From Vreelandella sulfidaeris (GTDB taxonomy: Bacteria > Pseudomonadota > Gammaproteobacteria > Pseudomonadales > Halomonadaceae), in the NCBI GenBank assembly GCA_007182875.1, contig AP019514.1, positions 3,968,001 to 4,032,000 of the forward strand: 64,000 nucleotides of DNA, in the 5' to 3' direction. The notes beneath the pieces are model-generated. The model did no database searches. It was not told the origin of the DNA and saw only the letters and a program-made list of their open reading frames with translations. Below, piece after piece: positions 1-10,541 of the stretch. Position numbers and translations under genes: made by a program. Each line of letters begins with the position of its first letter. Position 1 is the stretch's first letter.

Positions 1-1502
1 GACGCTAGCCATTGTTGCCACGCGCGCGGGCGTAGGCTTAGACGCACCCGCAGTGCATGTTGAGGTGCATCTGGCCAATGGCTTACCGGGCCTAACGCTG
101 GTGGGCCTACCGGAAACCGCCGTCAAAGAGAGCCGCGAGCGGGTACGCAGTGCGCTCGTCAATGCTGGCTTTGATTTTCCTAATACTCGCCGTATTACCC
201 TTAACCTCGCGCCCGCCGATCTTCCCAAAGAGGGCGGCCGCTTTGATCTACCTATCGCCTTAGGCATTCTCGCCGCCTCTGGGCAAATCCCGGTAGAGGC
301 ATTAGAAGGCATAGAGTGTGCTGGCGAGCTGGCCTTGGATGGCAAGCTGCGTGCAGTACCCGGCATACTGCCTTTTGCTCTGGCGACTCGACGGGCAAAA
401 GCACTGATTATTCCTCGCGACTGCGCCGATGAAGCGGCACTGGCGGGAGATTTACCAGTGCTGCCTGCGGACACCCTCTGGCAAGTCGTCGCCCATCTGC
501 TGGGGCAGAGAAAATCCCACCGCACAAATTGAGCGCCTCGGTTAAAACGACCGCCCCGGTAGATGATCTCGCCGATGTACGCGGTCAGCAGCAGGCGCGG
601 CGTGCATTGAAGTCGCCGCCGCTGGGGGCCATAACCTGTTATTTGCCGGCCCTCCAGGCACCGGTAAAACCATGCTGGCTAGCCGCCTGCCGGGCATTCT
701 GCCGCCACTTTCCGAGGAAGATGCACTGGAAGTCGCCGCTGTGCGCTCGGTATGTGGCTTGCCGCTCGAAGCCGACTGGGGCAAGCGGCCATTTCGCCAA
801 CCCATCATAGTGCCAGCGCCGCGGCTCTGGTCGGCGGCGGCTCAAAACCCAAACCCGGCGAAATTTCACTTGCTCACCACGGCGTGCTGTTTTGGATGAA
901 CTGCCCGAGTTTTCCCGCAATGTATTAGAAGTGTTAAGACAACCACTGGAAACAGGCACTATTCATTTGGCCCGTGCCAGTCATGAACGCCGTTATCCAG
1001 CTCGGTTTCAATTGGTAGCCGCGATGAATCCTTGCCCTGCGGCCACTTAGGTGACCCCGCCAGCGCTGTCAGTGTACCGCCAGCCAGATCCAGCGTTATC
1101 AAGCGCGGCTTTCCGGGCCACTGCTGGATCGCATCGACCTCCAGGTAGAAGTCCCTGCGCTGCCGCCTGAGCAGTTGACGGCACAAACCCAAGGTGAATC
1201 ATCAGCAGCCGTGCGAGAGCGGGTAATGGTAGCGGCAAATGACGCGCGGCGCGCTGAACAGCCAGTTAAGCGGTAAAGCCCTGGAAGCCGCCTGTGACCT
1301 TAATGATGAAGAACGTGCTTGGCTTGCGGGCGTGCTTGAAAAGCTCAAGCTTTCCGCTCGCGCTTACCACCGCGTATTGCGGGTGGCACTGACACTCGCC
1401 GACTTACAAGGCGCTCCTAAGCCCACCCAACCACACCTTATTGAGGCCATTGGCTATCGGCAGTTGGATCGTATGCTAAAGGGGCTTAACGATGGTTATT
1501 AG
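1..1502 (+). CDS. comM: ComM/YifB family Mg-chelatase-like AAA+ ATPase, 5' truncated
   Basis: ComM-family proteins are cytoplasmic AAA+ helicases that promote branch migration during natural transformation. The reading frame is already open at base 2, so the start lies upstream of the window. The N-terminal ChlI-like fold is visible ([19 protein letters not shown] and the [19 protein letters not shown] segment). A Walker A ([16 protein letters not shown]) follows near 655-690 and a Walker B ([15 protein letters not shown]) near 893-935. The C-terminal Mg-chelatase helical domain ends in [15 protein letters not shown] at 1502. The frame must shift at about 530, 620, 820, 890, 1050 and 1235. 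Because every piece matches the family in order, these are probably base-call indels rather than real decay. It is transcribed toward the accessory region and probably marks the edge of the core chromosome. Confidence 0.93.
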
Positions 1503-2129
1503 CCATTACATCGGCAAGCTGGTGGCATAGGGCGTTAAGCTTTTCACAGGCCGCGTCATCTTTTAACGCGCCTGACCCGCTCAACCGGTGATGCTGCCAA
1601 CAGCGCCGCCCACTTACCGCCAGCCAAAACCTACGTTACTAAGTGCTACTTTCTGCCCCTCTGTTAGACCATATCGAACTACATATGGAAGTACCCGCCC
1701 TGCCGCCAGGACGACATAAACGATCAAAGCATCACATCATACTGACATTTACACACTGCATATAACGGAGTAATTCGCCTAAGAGTACCGATCCTACAAA
1801 ACTAGTAATTTTTATTTTTAAAACACTTCTCAATTAATATTTAAAGTATTAATCCACTAAAATTTTGGATCAAAATAATCATTCTAGTATCACAATCTTT
1901 TACGCTTATTTTGAATATTTTATATATAAGACACTGTAAAATAAGGAATTATATGGAATTCAATTTTCACGTTTCATTTATGTTATTTTTTATTAAAAAT
2001 TGTGACAAAATGAGTCAAAGATATTAAAATGATAAACAAGCCTTAGGATACTTACTTCAAGCTAGCCTTTTATTACGCTCTTTTAGAAGTATTCCTCAGC
2101 ACTATTAAAAATTATTTTTATCTAATTTA
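1503..2129. other. Intergenic, with a short comM-like remnant; AT-rich toward the right
   Basis: No intact gene is seen. At about 1658-1710 on the plus strand, one frame reads LLDHIELHMEVPALPP. This closely parallels [16 protein letters not shown] inside comM at 1120-1170, so it looks like a remnant of a second comM copy. From about 1790 the base composition drops sharply to AT-rich and stays so to 2130, which marks the start of accessory DNA. No terminator could be assigned to comM. Confidence 0.5.
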
Positions 2130-3129
2130 ATGTTCAAGAGTTTAACAATGGTAATTTCAATTGGGGTTCAGTATCAACGGGTTCCTCACCTTGGATCGAT
2201 ATCGTCTCTGCTTACGAGGAGGTGGGGGTATTAGAAAAGAGTTACGTATAGGGAGTCTGGGCTTTATTCTATTGCTAGTAAGATCTACTTACAAAACACA
2301 CCAACGAAGAATGAATTTTCTCAAGTTAAAGATCGCTTACAGAGTTCGGCCAACAAGTACCTCTCCCCCTGCGATTAGCTTTTGCTTTGTTCACTAGATT
2401 GCCGGGGATTTCAGCGGGCATAAAACCGAAATCACTAAATATCGGTCTAGGAAGCGATCATATGATAAGTTTTACCTGGATTCTCTTTATATTCGAGACG
2501 CATGCTGAAAGAGTTAGAGATATTAATAGGTGAATTAAAGCAACTTGAAAACACGGAAAAAAATTAAAAATAGAAAAAATAATGAATGAATATATTGCTT
2601 CATTAGAGAAATGCATTTGTAGTGATAAAAAATCGTGTTTGATCAGCTAATTTCACCTAGATTATTGTTCGATGAAAAATACGGCTGTGTGGCCTCTAAT
2701 GTCCTTAGCGAAGTTAAAATCATCGTGGTTAGGCGCGATCCTAGAGATCAGTTTATTGATTTACTTTTAAAGAAAAAAAGGGTTACCATTTAATGCAGAC
2801 TAGTGAAGCTGCTTCTTTGTTCGTAAATGAATATATGCCTAGGTATGATCGAATGGCAGACATGCTGGATACATGTGACCATAGCAATATAATTGATGTT
2901 TGGTTTGAAGATATTTTCTTTGATTTTGAAACAGCGTTAGATAAGGTAGAAACCTTTCTTGGATTAAAAGCAGGCCCAATTTTTTCATACTTTTGATTTC
3001 TCTGACGCATCAAGTAAAGTTAAAATGCATGAAAACGATAAATTTTCCAAAGAAGTTGCATTTATTAAAGACAATATGAAAGACATCTGTATCGCTACTA
3101 GCGATAGTTATCGTGTCAAAACAGGTTGA
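2130..3129 (+). CDS. Sulfotransferase-family protein, frameshifted or decayed
   Basis: Fragments in order resemble a PAPS-dependent sulfotransferase. The N-terminal part contains NWGSVSTGSSPWIDIVSAYE. A middle part contains VVRRDPRDQFIDLLL, which fits the usual 3'-phosphate-binding RDPRD segment. The C-terminal part is SLFVNEYMPRYDRMADMLDT, then VWFEDIFFDFETALDKVETF, ending at the stop at 3127-3129. The proposed start is the ATG at 2130, joined to the matching frame by one missing base. At least four frame changes are needed, and the stretch at 2250-2640 is hard to read, so this may be a true pseudogene. It is AT-rich compared with comM. It ends six bases before the convergent O-antigen-ligase-like gene. 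A role in sulfating a surface glycan would be inference only. Confidence 0.5.
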
Positions 3130-3135
3130 CTGATT

Positions 3136-4477
3136 TTACACATTAGGAGTATTAGCGTAAAAGGCAGTCCGTCTAGGGGCAGTTGAGACCGGTTGCGCTT
3201 GGGTTTTATAGCCCAAACAGCCCCATACAGCTACACTAAACCCTAGAAATCCGCTGAATCCTCTTAGGTCTCTGAACATTGCTTGTGAGAGACCAAAATC
3301 GAAAAATCCTATAATTACCATTAGGCCACTAATAGCCAACAGACGAGAGCGTACATTATCATTCGCGTGTAACGCTTTTTAGCAAATGCTGAGGCAAATC
3401 CAACATACAATAACAACAGACTAATAACGCCTAACAGCCCTCGGCGGGCGAGCGTATCAATAATATCGCTATGTAACTGTGGAACAGTCATACCTCTATC
3501 AGAAGCTATCTCATGGGCTACCAAAGATTCCAATCTTTCTTGAATACCACCCTCACCGATACCCAAGATAGGGTTCTCGATGAACATGATCCATCCTGCA
3601 CGCCAAAACTCGAAGCGAGTACCCAATGAGGTGTCAGCATTATTATTTATAAAATATTGATAGATATCATCGAATATAGCCACTAAACGTAACCAGATGC
3701 CCGATGCGGGGTAAGCAATAATAAAATAACAAATATAGTTATCAGTAACAGAGCTACATTACGCACTTTAGAGCTTATTAGATTAGTAGTTGCCGATAAC
3801 ATTAAGGCAGTGAGAAAAGGAATCGCTACCCAGCCGCCGCGTGTTCCAGACAATAAAGACGCTAAAAGCCGAAAAAGGCAGCGCAAACAGCTAACAGGGC
3901 AAACCCAAAGAGTAAGTTTTCGTTGCTGCAACCAATAAATGCTCGCTACTACCGATAGCGCACCCGTCAAGAGCGATAAATTACCAAAAGGAATCGCATT
4001 GATGCCGTTACTGGCTCTTCCTACGCCAATGATAACTCGTTCATATATCGCGATCATACCTGAGCCTAACGCACCACAGCATACTCCCCACCAAAGCCAA
4101 TAAGGAGAAGGAGTAAATGTACGCAAGGCAAGTAAAAAAGGCTGCTAGAAAAGGCCACAGATAAAGATGGTGTACCCCATCTCGAGCCAGCAAAGGTAGG
4201 CTGTCATCCGCCAATACACTCCACCACCACACGCTGCCAAAGAACACCAACGCAACGACTAGTTTGTAATCGTCGCCCGTGAATACTCTTGGGGATAGTT
4301 TGTAGCTAGCAAAACAGCGCATCCTATTAGCGACGATATAAAGGCTGCCAAGCCTAACCACCAGTAAGCTTCTGGAATAAGAATAAGCGTGGCAGCAAAG
4401 ACAAAGATAATAATGCCGTTAAGGAGTGAGAGAGCCTGCCCGGCTCTTCCTGTCTGCATTGTTTGAAGCCTATTCAT
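3136..4477 (-). CDS. O-antigen ligase/polymerase-like (Wzy_C) membrane protein
   Basis: This is a polytopic inner-membrane protein with the Wzy_C/WaaL-type signature. Hydrophobic segments run from the start (LLNGIIIFVFAATLILI) to the end. A large periplasmic stretch holds LGTRFEFWRAGWIMFIENP followed by LGIGEGGIQERL and later QLHSDIIDTLARRGLLGVI; this R...NP.LG.G...HN/HS pattern is typical of the family. The stop is at 3136. Frame changes occur near 3330, 3685, 4130 and 4270. Family members move lipid-linked glycans onto an acceptor. The gene follows the ABC exporter in the same direction with a gap of about 46 bp, so it is probably co-transcribed with the exporter and the nucleotidyltransferase. 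Its role next to lasso genes is unclear; transfer of glycan to lipid A or to a protein is possible. Confidence 0.75.
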
Positions 4478-4523
4478 TTAAGATAAGTCATGCTGGTAGT
4501 ACTTAGCCTGACGGCTAAATAAA

Positions 4524-6290
4524 TCATGATAGATACCCTTTGCTCAAAAGAGACTCATGGGTGCCCGATTCCTTAATTTCGCCATCATCCATCACGTAGA
4601 TGTAGTCGGCTAACCGAATGGTCGACAGCCGATGACTAATAACCAAGGCAGAGCGATGGTTAATGCGTTCACGGAAGTTTTCGAATAGCTCGGATTCTGC
4701 CACAGGGTCCATGGCACTGGTGGGCTCGTCTAAGATGACGATGTTCGACTTCAGCATAAAGGCACGTGCGAGTGCTATTTTTGCCACTGCCCGACGCTAA
4801 GCTCTTTACCATTATCGAACAGTCGTGTCAGCATCGTATCGTACTTATCATCCATCTCCTCAATAAATGCGGCCGCCCCTGCGTTTTCAGCAGCATTGGG
4901 CACGGTATGTTCGGCATCAGTACCGTTTATATGGCCAAAGCGAATATTTTCGTGCACTGACTCGGCATAATGTGAGTAATCTTGAAAGATAACGCTAAAT
5001 AGTTGTCTATACTCATCAATGTCACAGTCTTGAGCGTTAACGCCATTAATGCTTACGCTCCCTTCCGTGGGGTCATAAAGTCGCGTCATTAGTTTAATCA
5101 GCGAGGTTTTACCTGACCCATTAGCGCCCACTAACGCTACAATTTGACCAGGTTTTATCTCCAAATTCACATTCTTGATAACGTCTTTATGGGTACCAGG
5201 GTAAGAAAAACAGACGTTTTAAGCGCTAATGTGGTCTGTTCAGATTGAACAATATCAACGGGCTGAGACGAGCGAGGAACGGTATGCTGCATATCCATAA
5301 ACTCAAACAGCATTCCCATATATAAATGGTCTTCATAAAGTTTGGAGAGTTGTTGTACAAGCTCTTGTCCCATCGATTGAGCACGTTGGAATATCAGCAG
5401 AAATAGCACTAAATCGCCTACGCTATTTTCTCCTTGGGCGGTATTCCACGCCAAATAACCTAGTGAAGTAAAAATATTACCGACGCTATAGCTGCAACAA
5501 TAGATTCAACGGTGGTTCGCTTGCGGCTGATGGCGAGTTTTTCTTCACGAATATCGCTACGAATACGTTTATATTTGTGCCGTAAAAATCACCTAATTGG
5601 TTAAGTCGTAGTTCTTTCGCGTGAATGTCAGAAGTCATTAACCAGTCTAGATAACCTGCTCGGCGCTCCATTTGTGTCCTTCGACGCTGCCAGTCATAAA
5701 GAATTCGAGTAAAGTAAATCCTTGCAATGAGCGCAGGAATAATAGCGATTAAAATAATAGGTAGTAAACGCCAATTGATGGTAGCCAGGAGTACGATGAT
5801 AGCTGAAAGCATTAACGCATTTTGCCCAAGAGCATTAAATTGCTCGCTACCTGAGCAGGTCTTTGGCTACCGGATTGACGGGCACGCTCTAAGGTGTCGT
5901 GATAAAGAGGGCTTTCATAAAAGCCAGGTCAACACTGATTGCGGTTTTCTGAACTATATTATCAACATAATCCGCGACCATCATACCTTGCGTTTCTCGA
6001 GAAAAACCGGCTAACGAGCGTGAAATAACGTAGGCCAGCGTACCCAGGCCAGTTAACACTACATAGTATAGAACTGATTTAACATTCTCTGCCGCTTCAG
6101 GCTCGGCAAGCACAGTGGTGACGACATCTACCATTTGTTTTAGAAGATAAAGCACGCCAAGCCCTGAAATAATCTCCAGCCCCATAAATAACGTACTTAA
6201 AAGTGTCCACTTTCGGCTACTTTTCCAAGATATCGAAAGTATACGCACCAATGAAAAGAAAGATGAAACAAACTTATTGACAATAGACAT
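4524..6290 (-). CDS. ABC half-transporter, lasso D-type exporter candidate
   Basis: This is a fused permease-ATPase of about 590 residues. The membrane domain starts MSIVNKFVSSFFSLVRILSI and has several hydrophobic helices before the ATPase. The nucleotide-binding domain has Walker A VGANGSGKTSLIKLM, a Q-loop in FSVIFQDYSHY, a signature-like segment LSVGQWQKIALARAF (G-Q in place of the usual G-G), Walker B NIVILDEPTSAMDP and the H-loop VISHRLST. Frame changes are needed near 5170, 5470, 5830 and 4780. The ATG at 6290 overlaps the end of the nucleotidyltransferase gene by 17 bp, so the two are translationally coupled. Lasso clusters usually carry one such D protein for peptide export and immunity. 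Position supports that role, but the peptide substrate is inferred. Confidence 0.82.
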
Positions 6291-7474
6291 GTAGCAAAAC
6301 CGCCTTGTTAATTAACCGTTTTTTATGACCTAAACGCATATAAGCTTCATGAAAGGGACGTATACAACGATAGACCCATTGCCAGTTACGGTTCAGTGGC
6401 CAAGCTACATAGGTATCATAGGTGGGTCGAAATATCCGCCTCCACCCCAACAGACGCCATTGCCATACCTCAACAGTAGAAGTTTGCCAAGCAAATGAAA
6501 AATCAGGGTAGGTTTTGCGGCTAAGCGAGTGTTCAACTCCACATCGCCATGCATGGCGAGTATAGATGTGCGTACCAGCTCGCGAGTATTAGGTGTCAAC
6601 TCTTCCATATTGCGCTGCACTGGAGAACTGAAAAATCAATCATTTCTAGGCATGAACGAACTGTATTGCCAAGTGAGTAGTGCTCTGCACGCGTTAAGAC
6701 TTCATCAAGATTAAAATCTTGATGGTTTTGCATAGCCGTAATATCAACTAACCAATGCAGTCGGGACCAGTAATGCTTGGTATGGTGCCAGCATAAATAG
6801 ACAAAAGCTCGCTAATAGGCATAACCCAGGTGTCAACAGAGCTGATAGTAATGGGCTGCCGTTTTCAAGCATATGCGATGCATCAAACACACTTCCGGTA
6901 TTGTCAATTTTTGCATGGAATTCCACAGCGACGTTACGAGGCGAAAGCAAGGTGACTACTTTTGATGGTTAGCTGCAAACTCAACGCTTTCTTCACTGGC
7001 TGTTAACGCCTTTGGATCATGAGCCCGATAGCCATTTTTAAGCGCGTATTGTAGTAGTTTTGGTAAATCTTTTCGTGTAACCAAAATATCCACATCACGA
7101 CAGAGACGTTGAGCAGGCTCTGGGTAATATTGATAAGCCAAAGAAGGTCCTTTGAAACAAAGGTGTGGAATTTTGAGAGGCGATAATACATCTCTAACGA
7201 TATGCTTGAACTCAGCTGAAATATTCAAATTATGCTGCAAGGCACGCAACGTGTAGTGTTTCATCACGTCGATATAAGGCTCAGGAATTCGATCTCTCCA
7301 TCGCCTGCTAAGGTGGCTATGAACAATGGGTAGCACAAAGCGATCGGATGCTTGACGAGTAAAAGAATCCCAATCTTCTACTCGAGGAATGAGCTCATCA
7401 ACCGCCCGAATGTGCTCCTGGGTTAGCTCCAGGCGAGATAGTAGCAATAGTAGCTGAAAACTTGGGTCCGCCAT
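6274..7474 (-). CDS. Nucleotidyltransferase-family protein (NTP_transf_5-like), lasso E-type candidate
   Basis: This protein of about 400 residues belongs to the family often annotated as nucleotidyltransferase family protein and found next to many RiPP and polysaccharide genes. The diagnostic core is IPHLCFKGPSLAYQYYPEPA followed by RLCRDVDILVTRKDLPKLL: a KG-L segment and a D-V-D metal-binding pair. The rest includes an LHWLVDITAM segment typical of the family C-terminus. The start is taken at MADPSFQLLLLL; the stop TAA at 6274-6276 lies inside the ABC gene start. Frame shifts occur near 6960, 6740 and 6420. A homologue (E) accompanies the kinase K in paeninodin-type lasso clusters, which fits this setting. 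The true substrate is unknown. Confidence 0.78.
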
Positions 7475-7918
7475 GAGGCGGTCAGGGATTCAGATATCGT
7501 TCGCTCATTCATATTCTTTAATTATTCCAACTTTAGAAAGCGGTAAGCGGTTCTCTCATCCTTGCTACATGCCAGTCATCTACGTACCAGTCATGGTGCC
7601 AGCTACGAACATCGGTATTTTCCCCATCACATACGTTACTGATTGTTACTTCTGCTGATAGCCTTGGGAAGCCCATCATCGCGGCATTAGCGACTATGGT
7701 TACAGCTAACGCCTCAAATGCATTACATGCATAGTGCTGTATTTCACCTAATTTAACTATTATCTTTACATTTAATGTTACCTTATGTAAACAGAATTTA
7801 TATTTTAGCGATGCAATGCTCGGTTCCCAGCAGGATTACATACCCTCATGCAAAATCGAGTGTACTGGCTGCCTGGCTCCCGGCGACAAGGCCCCATAAA
7901 GGACGATTAATCGATACT
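7475..7918. promoter_or_regulatory. Divergent intergenic region between the two arms of the lasso-type cluster
   Basis: This 444-bp gap separates the minus-strand nucleotidyltransferase/ABC arm from the plus-strand CobS-like/cyclase arm, so it should hold promoters for both. The half nearest CobS is AT-rich. A TTTACA at about 7766 lies a reasonable distance upstream of AT-rich -10-like sequence, but I cannot fix a promoter with confidence. No convincing small gene was found; the short open frames here lack family features. Confidence 0.4.
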
Positions 7919-8852
7919 ATGACGACTTATACCCTTCAACCCGATACAAAATGCGCCTCTGAAGATGTCTTTCAGGTATCCATGCCGTGGAAATCCCGGC
8001 GTTTTCCCAACCTGAAGAACACGTGCCAGAGAAGGATCAGCATTTTCATTTTGTCGAAAGTGCAACACGCGCCATTTTGATGGGGTTCGCCCAAAACCGT
8101 CGTGTCTATCTGTATGGGCCTCATGGAAGCGGTAAGTCATCACATATTGAGCAGGTCGCTGCCCGACTGAACTGGCCGTGTATACGCATTAACCTGGACG
8201 GTCACATCACTCGTGCTGACCTCATTGGCCGAGATATGGTGGTCATTCGTGATGGCAAGCAAGTGACGGAGTTTGTTCCCGGCATGCTGGTGTGGGCCAT
8301 GCAACGCCCCATCGCGCTTATTCTTGATGAATACGATGCTGGTCGTCCCGATGTCATGTTTGTGATTCAGCGCGTGCTAGAAACGCAAGGCAAACTCACC
8401 TTGCTTGATCAAAATCAGGTCATTACTCCCCACCCTTGTTTCCGTCTTTTGCTACGGCGAACACTGCTGGTCAGGGCGATGCCACAGGTCTCTATGTCGG
8501 CACTCAGGCGCTTAATCAAGCCCAGCTTGACCGTTGGCACGTGACTACCGAGCTTGGCTATATGACAGCGGAAGCAGAAACACAGCTGTTACAAAGAAAG
8601 CTTAGTGACTTACCCATCGAGCAAGTACAGCGCATGGTCACCTGCGCAGGTCTTCTCCGCCAAGCATTTGCCCAAGGCGACCTGACCACGCTTATATCGC
8701 TACGCACGCTGATTGCCTGGGGAGAAAATACCCTTCTATTAAACGACCCTCATGAAGCTATGCGGTTGAGCTTCTTTAACCGCTGTGACGAAGTAGAACG
8801 CTCTCTGGTGTCTGAAATTTATCAACGCTGCTTTGATATTGAGTTGTCATGA
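7919..8852 (+). CDS. CobS-like AAA+ ATPase (cobaltochelatase CobS / MoxR class)
   Basis: This AAA+ protein of about 311 residues closely follows the cobaltochelatase CobS pattern. After an N-terminal VEIPAFSQPEEHVPEKD segment come Walker A GPHGSGKSSHIEQVAARLNW, then INLDGHITRADLIGRD, Walker B ALILDEYDAGRPDVMFVIQR, LLDQNQVITPHPCFR and the sensor segment RLFATANTAGQGDATGLY. The last is restored by one T missing near 8440. Another base is missing near 7975. The C-terminus has the CobS-type NRCDEVERSLVSEIYQRCF ending. In cobalamin synthesis CobS forms a ring with CobT that drives CobN. No CobN or other cobalamin gene is in this window. Ten bases separate it from the CobT-like gene, so the two should be co-expressed. 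Cobalt chelation here is doubtful; a remodelling role for another target is more likely by context. Confidence 0.88.
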
Positions 8853-8862
8853 GGGGTATGTA

Positions 8863-10541
8863 ATGCCAACAATCCCTAGTAAAGAGCAAGCGCTGATTGA
8901 AGCTTGGACACGTACCTACTCGTCTGGGCGTATTACTCGACCGCTATCGACTAGCGCGCAACCGGCTGCACAAAGATCGCGGGGCTGCCGATGCACTGGC
9001 TGCTTGGCGACGTTGGCATGACCCGCGCCAGCAGGCTCGTTTTACTAGCGATGAACAACGCTGGTACAGCTTGCTTGAACGAGCACGTGTTGAAACACTA
9101 GCTAGCCAAGAATTGCCTGGTATTGCGCGCAACTTAGCACAACCGACCGCAACGGCCCCAGCCAATAAGGAGATGGCGGCGCTTTACCGAGCTGCCCGTT
9201 TCACCTTCCAGGGTCTGCCGCAGCCCGATAAAATTTTATCTTCTTCGCCAATAAACCAGTCCTCGAAAGGGTTATTAAAACGTACATTGGGTCAGTTTTA
9301 GGCCAACAATCGCCTGCTCCTCAGCCTTCGCATTCTTTAACCGATAACCAACTTCAAGCGTCGCTGCTAGAGGCCACTCATCATTTGGAAGATAGCGCTG
9401 TATTCGCGGAGATCGTTGCACCACTGGTTAAGCAGCTCGCTCACTTTTATGAACCTAATCAAACATCACATCCACGAATAAAAACTAGCGTTGCGCTCGA
9501 AGACGACGACGTAGAAGAGGATGTATCTGAACAAGCAGATTTAACTCAACCGGGGTTAACCGAAGAGCTAGCTGAACGTGACGATCAAAACAACACTATG
9601 CCGTGTTCTCACGTGCTTGGGATGAAACTCAACCCGCTAGCTACTGGTTGCAGCGCACGGATACTGAAGCCCTTAAGCAACTCCATCAGCTTGACCAACG
9701 GCGCGTTAAGCAGCTTGCCCACCGTTTACAAAGACGTCTTTAGCGGCTAGCCAACGGCAATGGCTATTTGATCAAGAGGACGGCAGGCTGGATAATCGCC
9801 GCCTAGCAAGGTTACTAGATGATAAACCCACCCAGCGTTTTTCGCTTTGAGAAAGAAGCCCAAATGCCTGAGGCGTGTGTGACGCTCTTGGTAGATCAAT
9901 CTGGTTCTATGGATCTACGGCGTCGGCAGATGGCTGCCATGGCCATTGAACTCGCCATTCACACCTTGGAAATCTGTAAAATTCGCTGTGAAGTGCTGGG
10001 TTTTACCACCCGCTATACTGCCGATAACCCTGTATTGAGAAGCTGGCTACAGCGAGGAAAACCGAGTATCCGGGTCGACTTAACGCTCTACAGCATATTA
10101 TTTATAAAACACCTGAGCAGCCATGGCGACGCACCAAGCATCAATTAAGCCTATTGCTACGCCCGATGCCGGGTCACGAAAATATTGACGGAGAAGCGCT
10201 GCACTGGGCGGCTAATCGACTTAGCCGCCAGCCGCAGCCTCGCAAAATCATGATCGTTATATCGGATGGTGCCCCTACGACAAAGCAACCGCCCAGGCCA
10301 ACGGGCGCGATTTTCTAGAGCGTCACCTACGCCGTATTATTAGTGATATTGAAAAAGCCCCATCACTCTGGCAGCGATTGGCACCGGTCAGGATGTTGCA
10401 CGTTTCTATAACAATGCGTTAACCGTCCGTAGTCCAGAAGCGGTCGCGGAGAACTTATTCGAACAGCTAGGCGACCTACTTGTGCCAGCGCAAACCAATG
10501 GGGTTCATTATGAGTGCTATTGCAGGCCTGATTCACCTTGA
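8863..10541 (+). CDS. CobT-like VWA-domain protein
   Basis: This is a partner of the CobS-like ATPase, about 560 residues after correcting frames near 8930, 9300, 9600, 9735, 10085, 10275 and 10365. The start ATG at 8863 has a GAGGGG ribosome-binding site six bases upstream. The N-terminal domain includes FAEIVAPLVKQLAHFYEP. A central acidic stretch (EDDDVEEDVSEQ) follows, as in CobT. The C-terminal VWA domain has the MIDAS motif LLVDQSGSMD at about 9889, EVLGFTTRYTADNPVLRSWL, NIDGEALHWAANRLSRQP and MIVISDGAP. The match to CobT runs the full length of the domain. The last 32 bases overlap the start of the cyclase gene at 10510, which implies translational coupling. MoxR/VWA pairs usually act as chaperone or metal-insertion machines. 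What this one acts on is unknown. Confidence 0.85.

Noticed and set aside
7919..10541. True cobaltochelatase genes of cobalamin synthesis
   Set aside because: CobN and all other cobalamin genes are absent here and the genes are coupled to a lasso cyclase, so the symbols cobS and cobT were not assigned.
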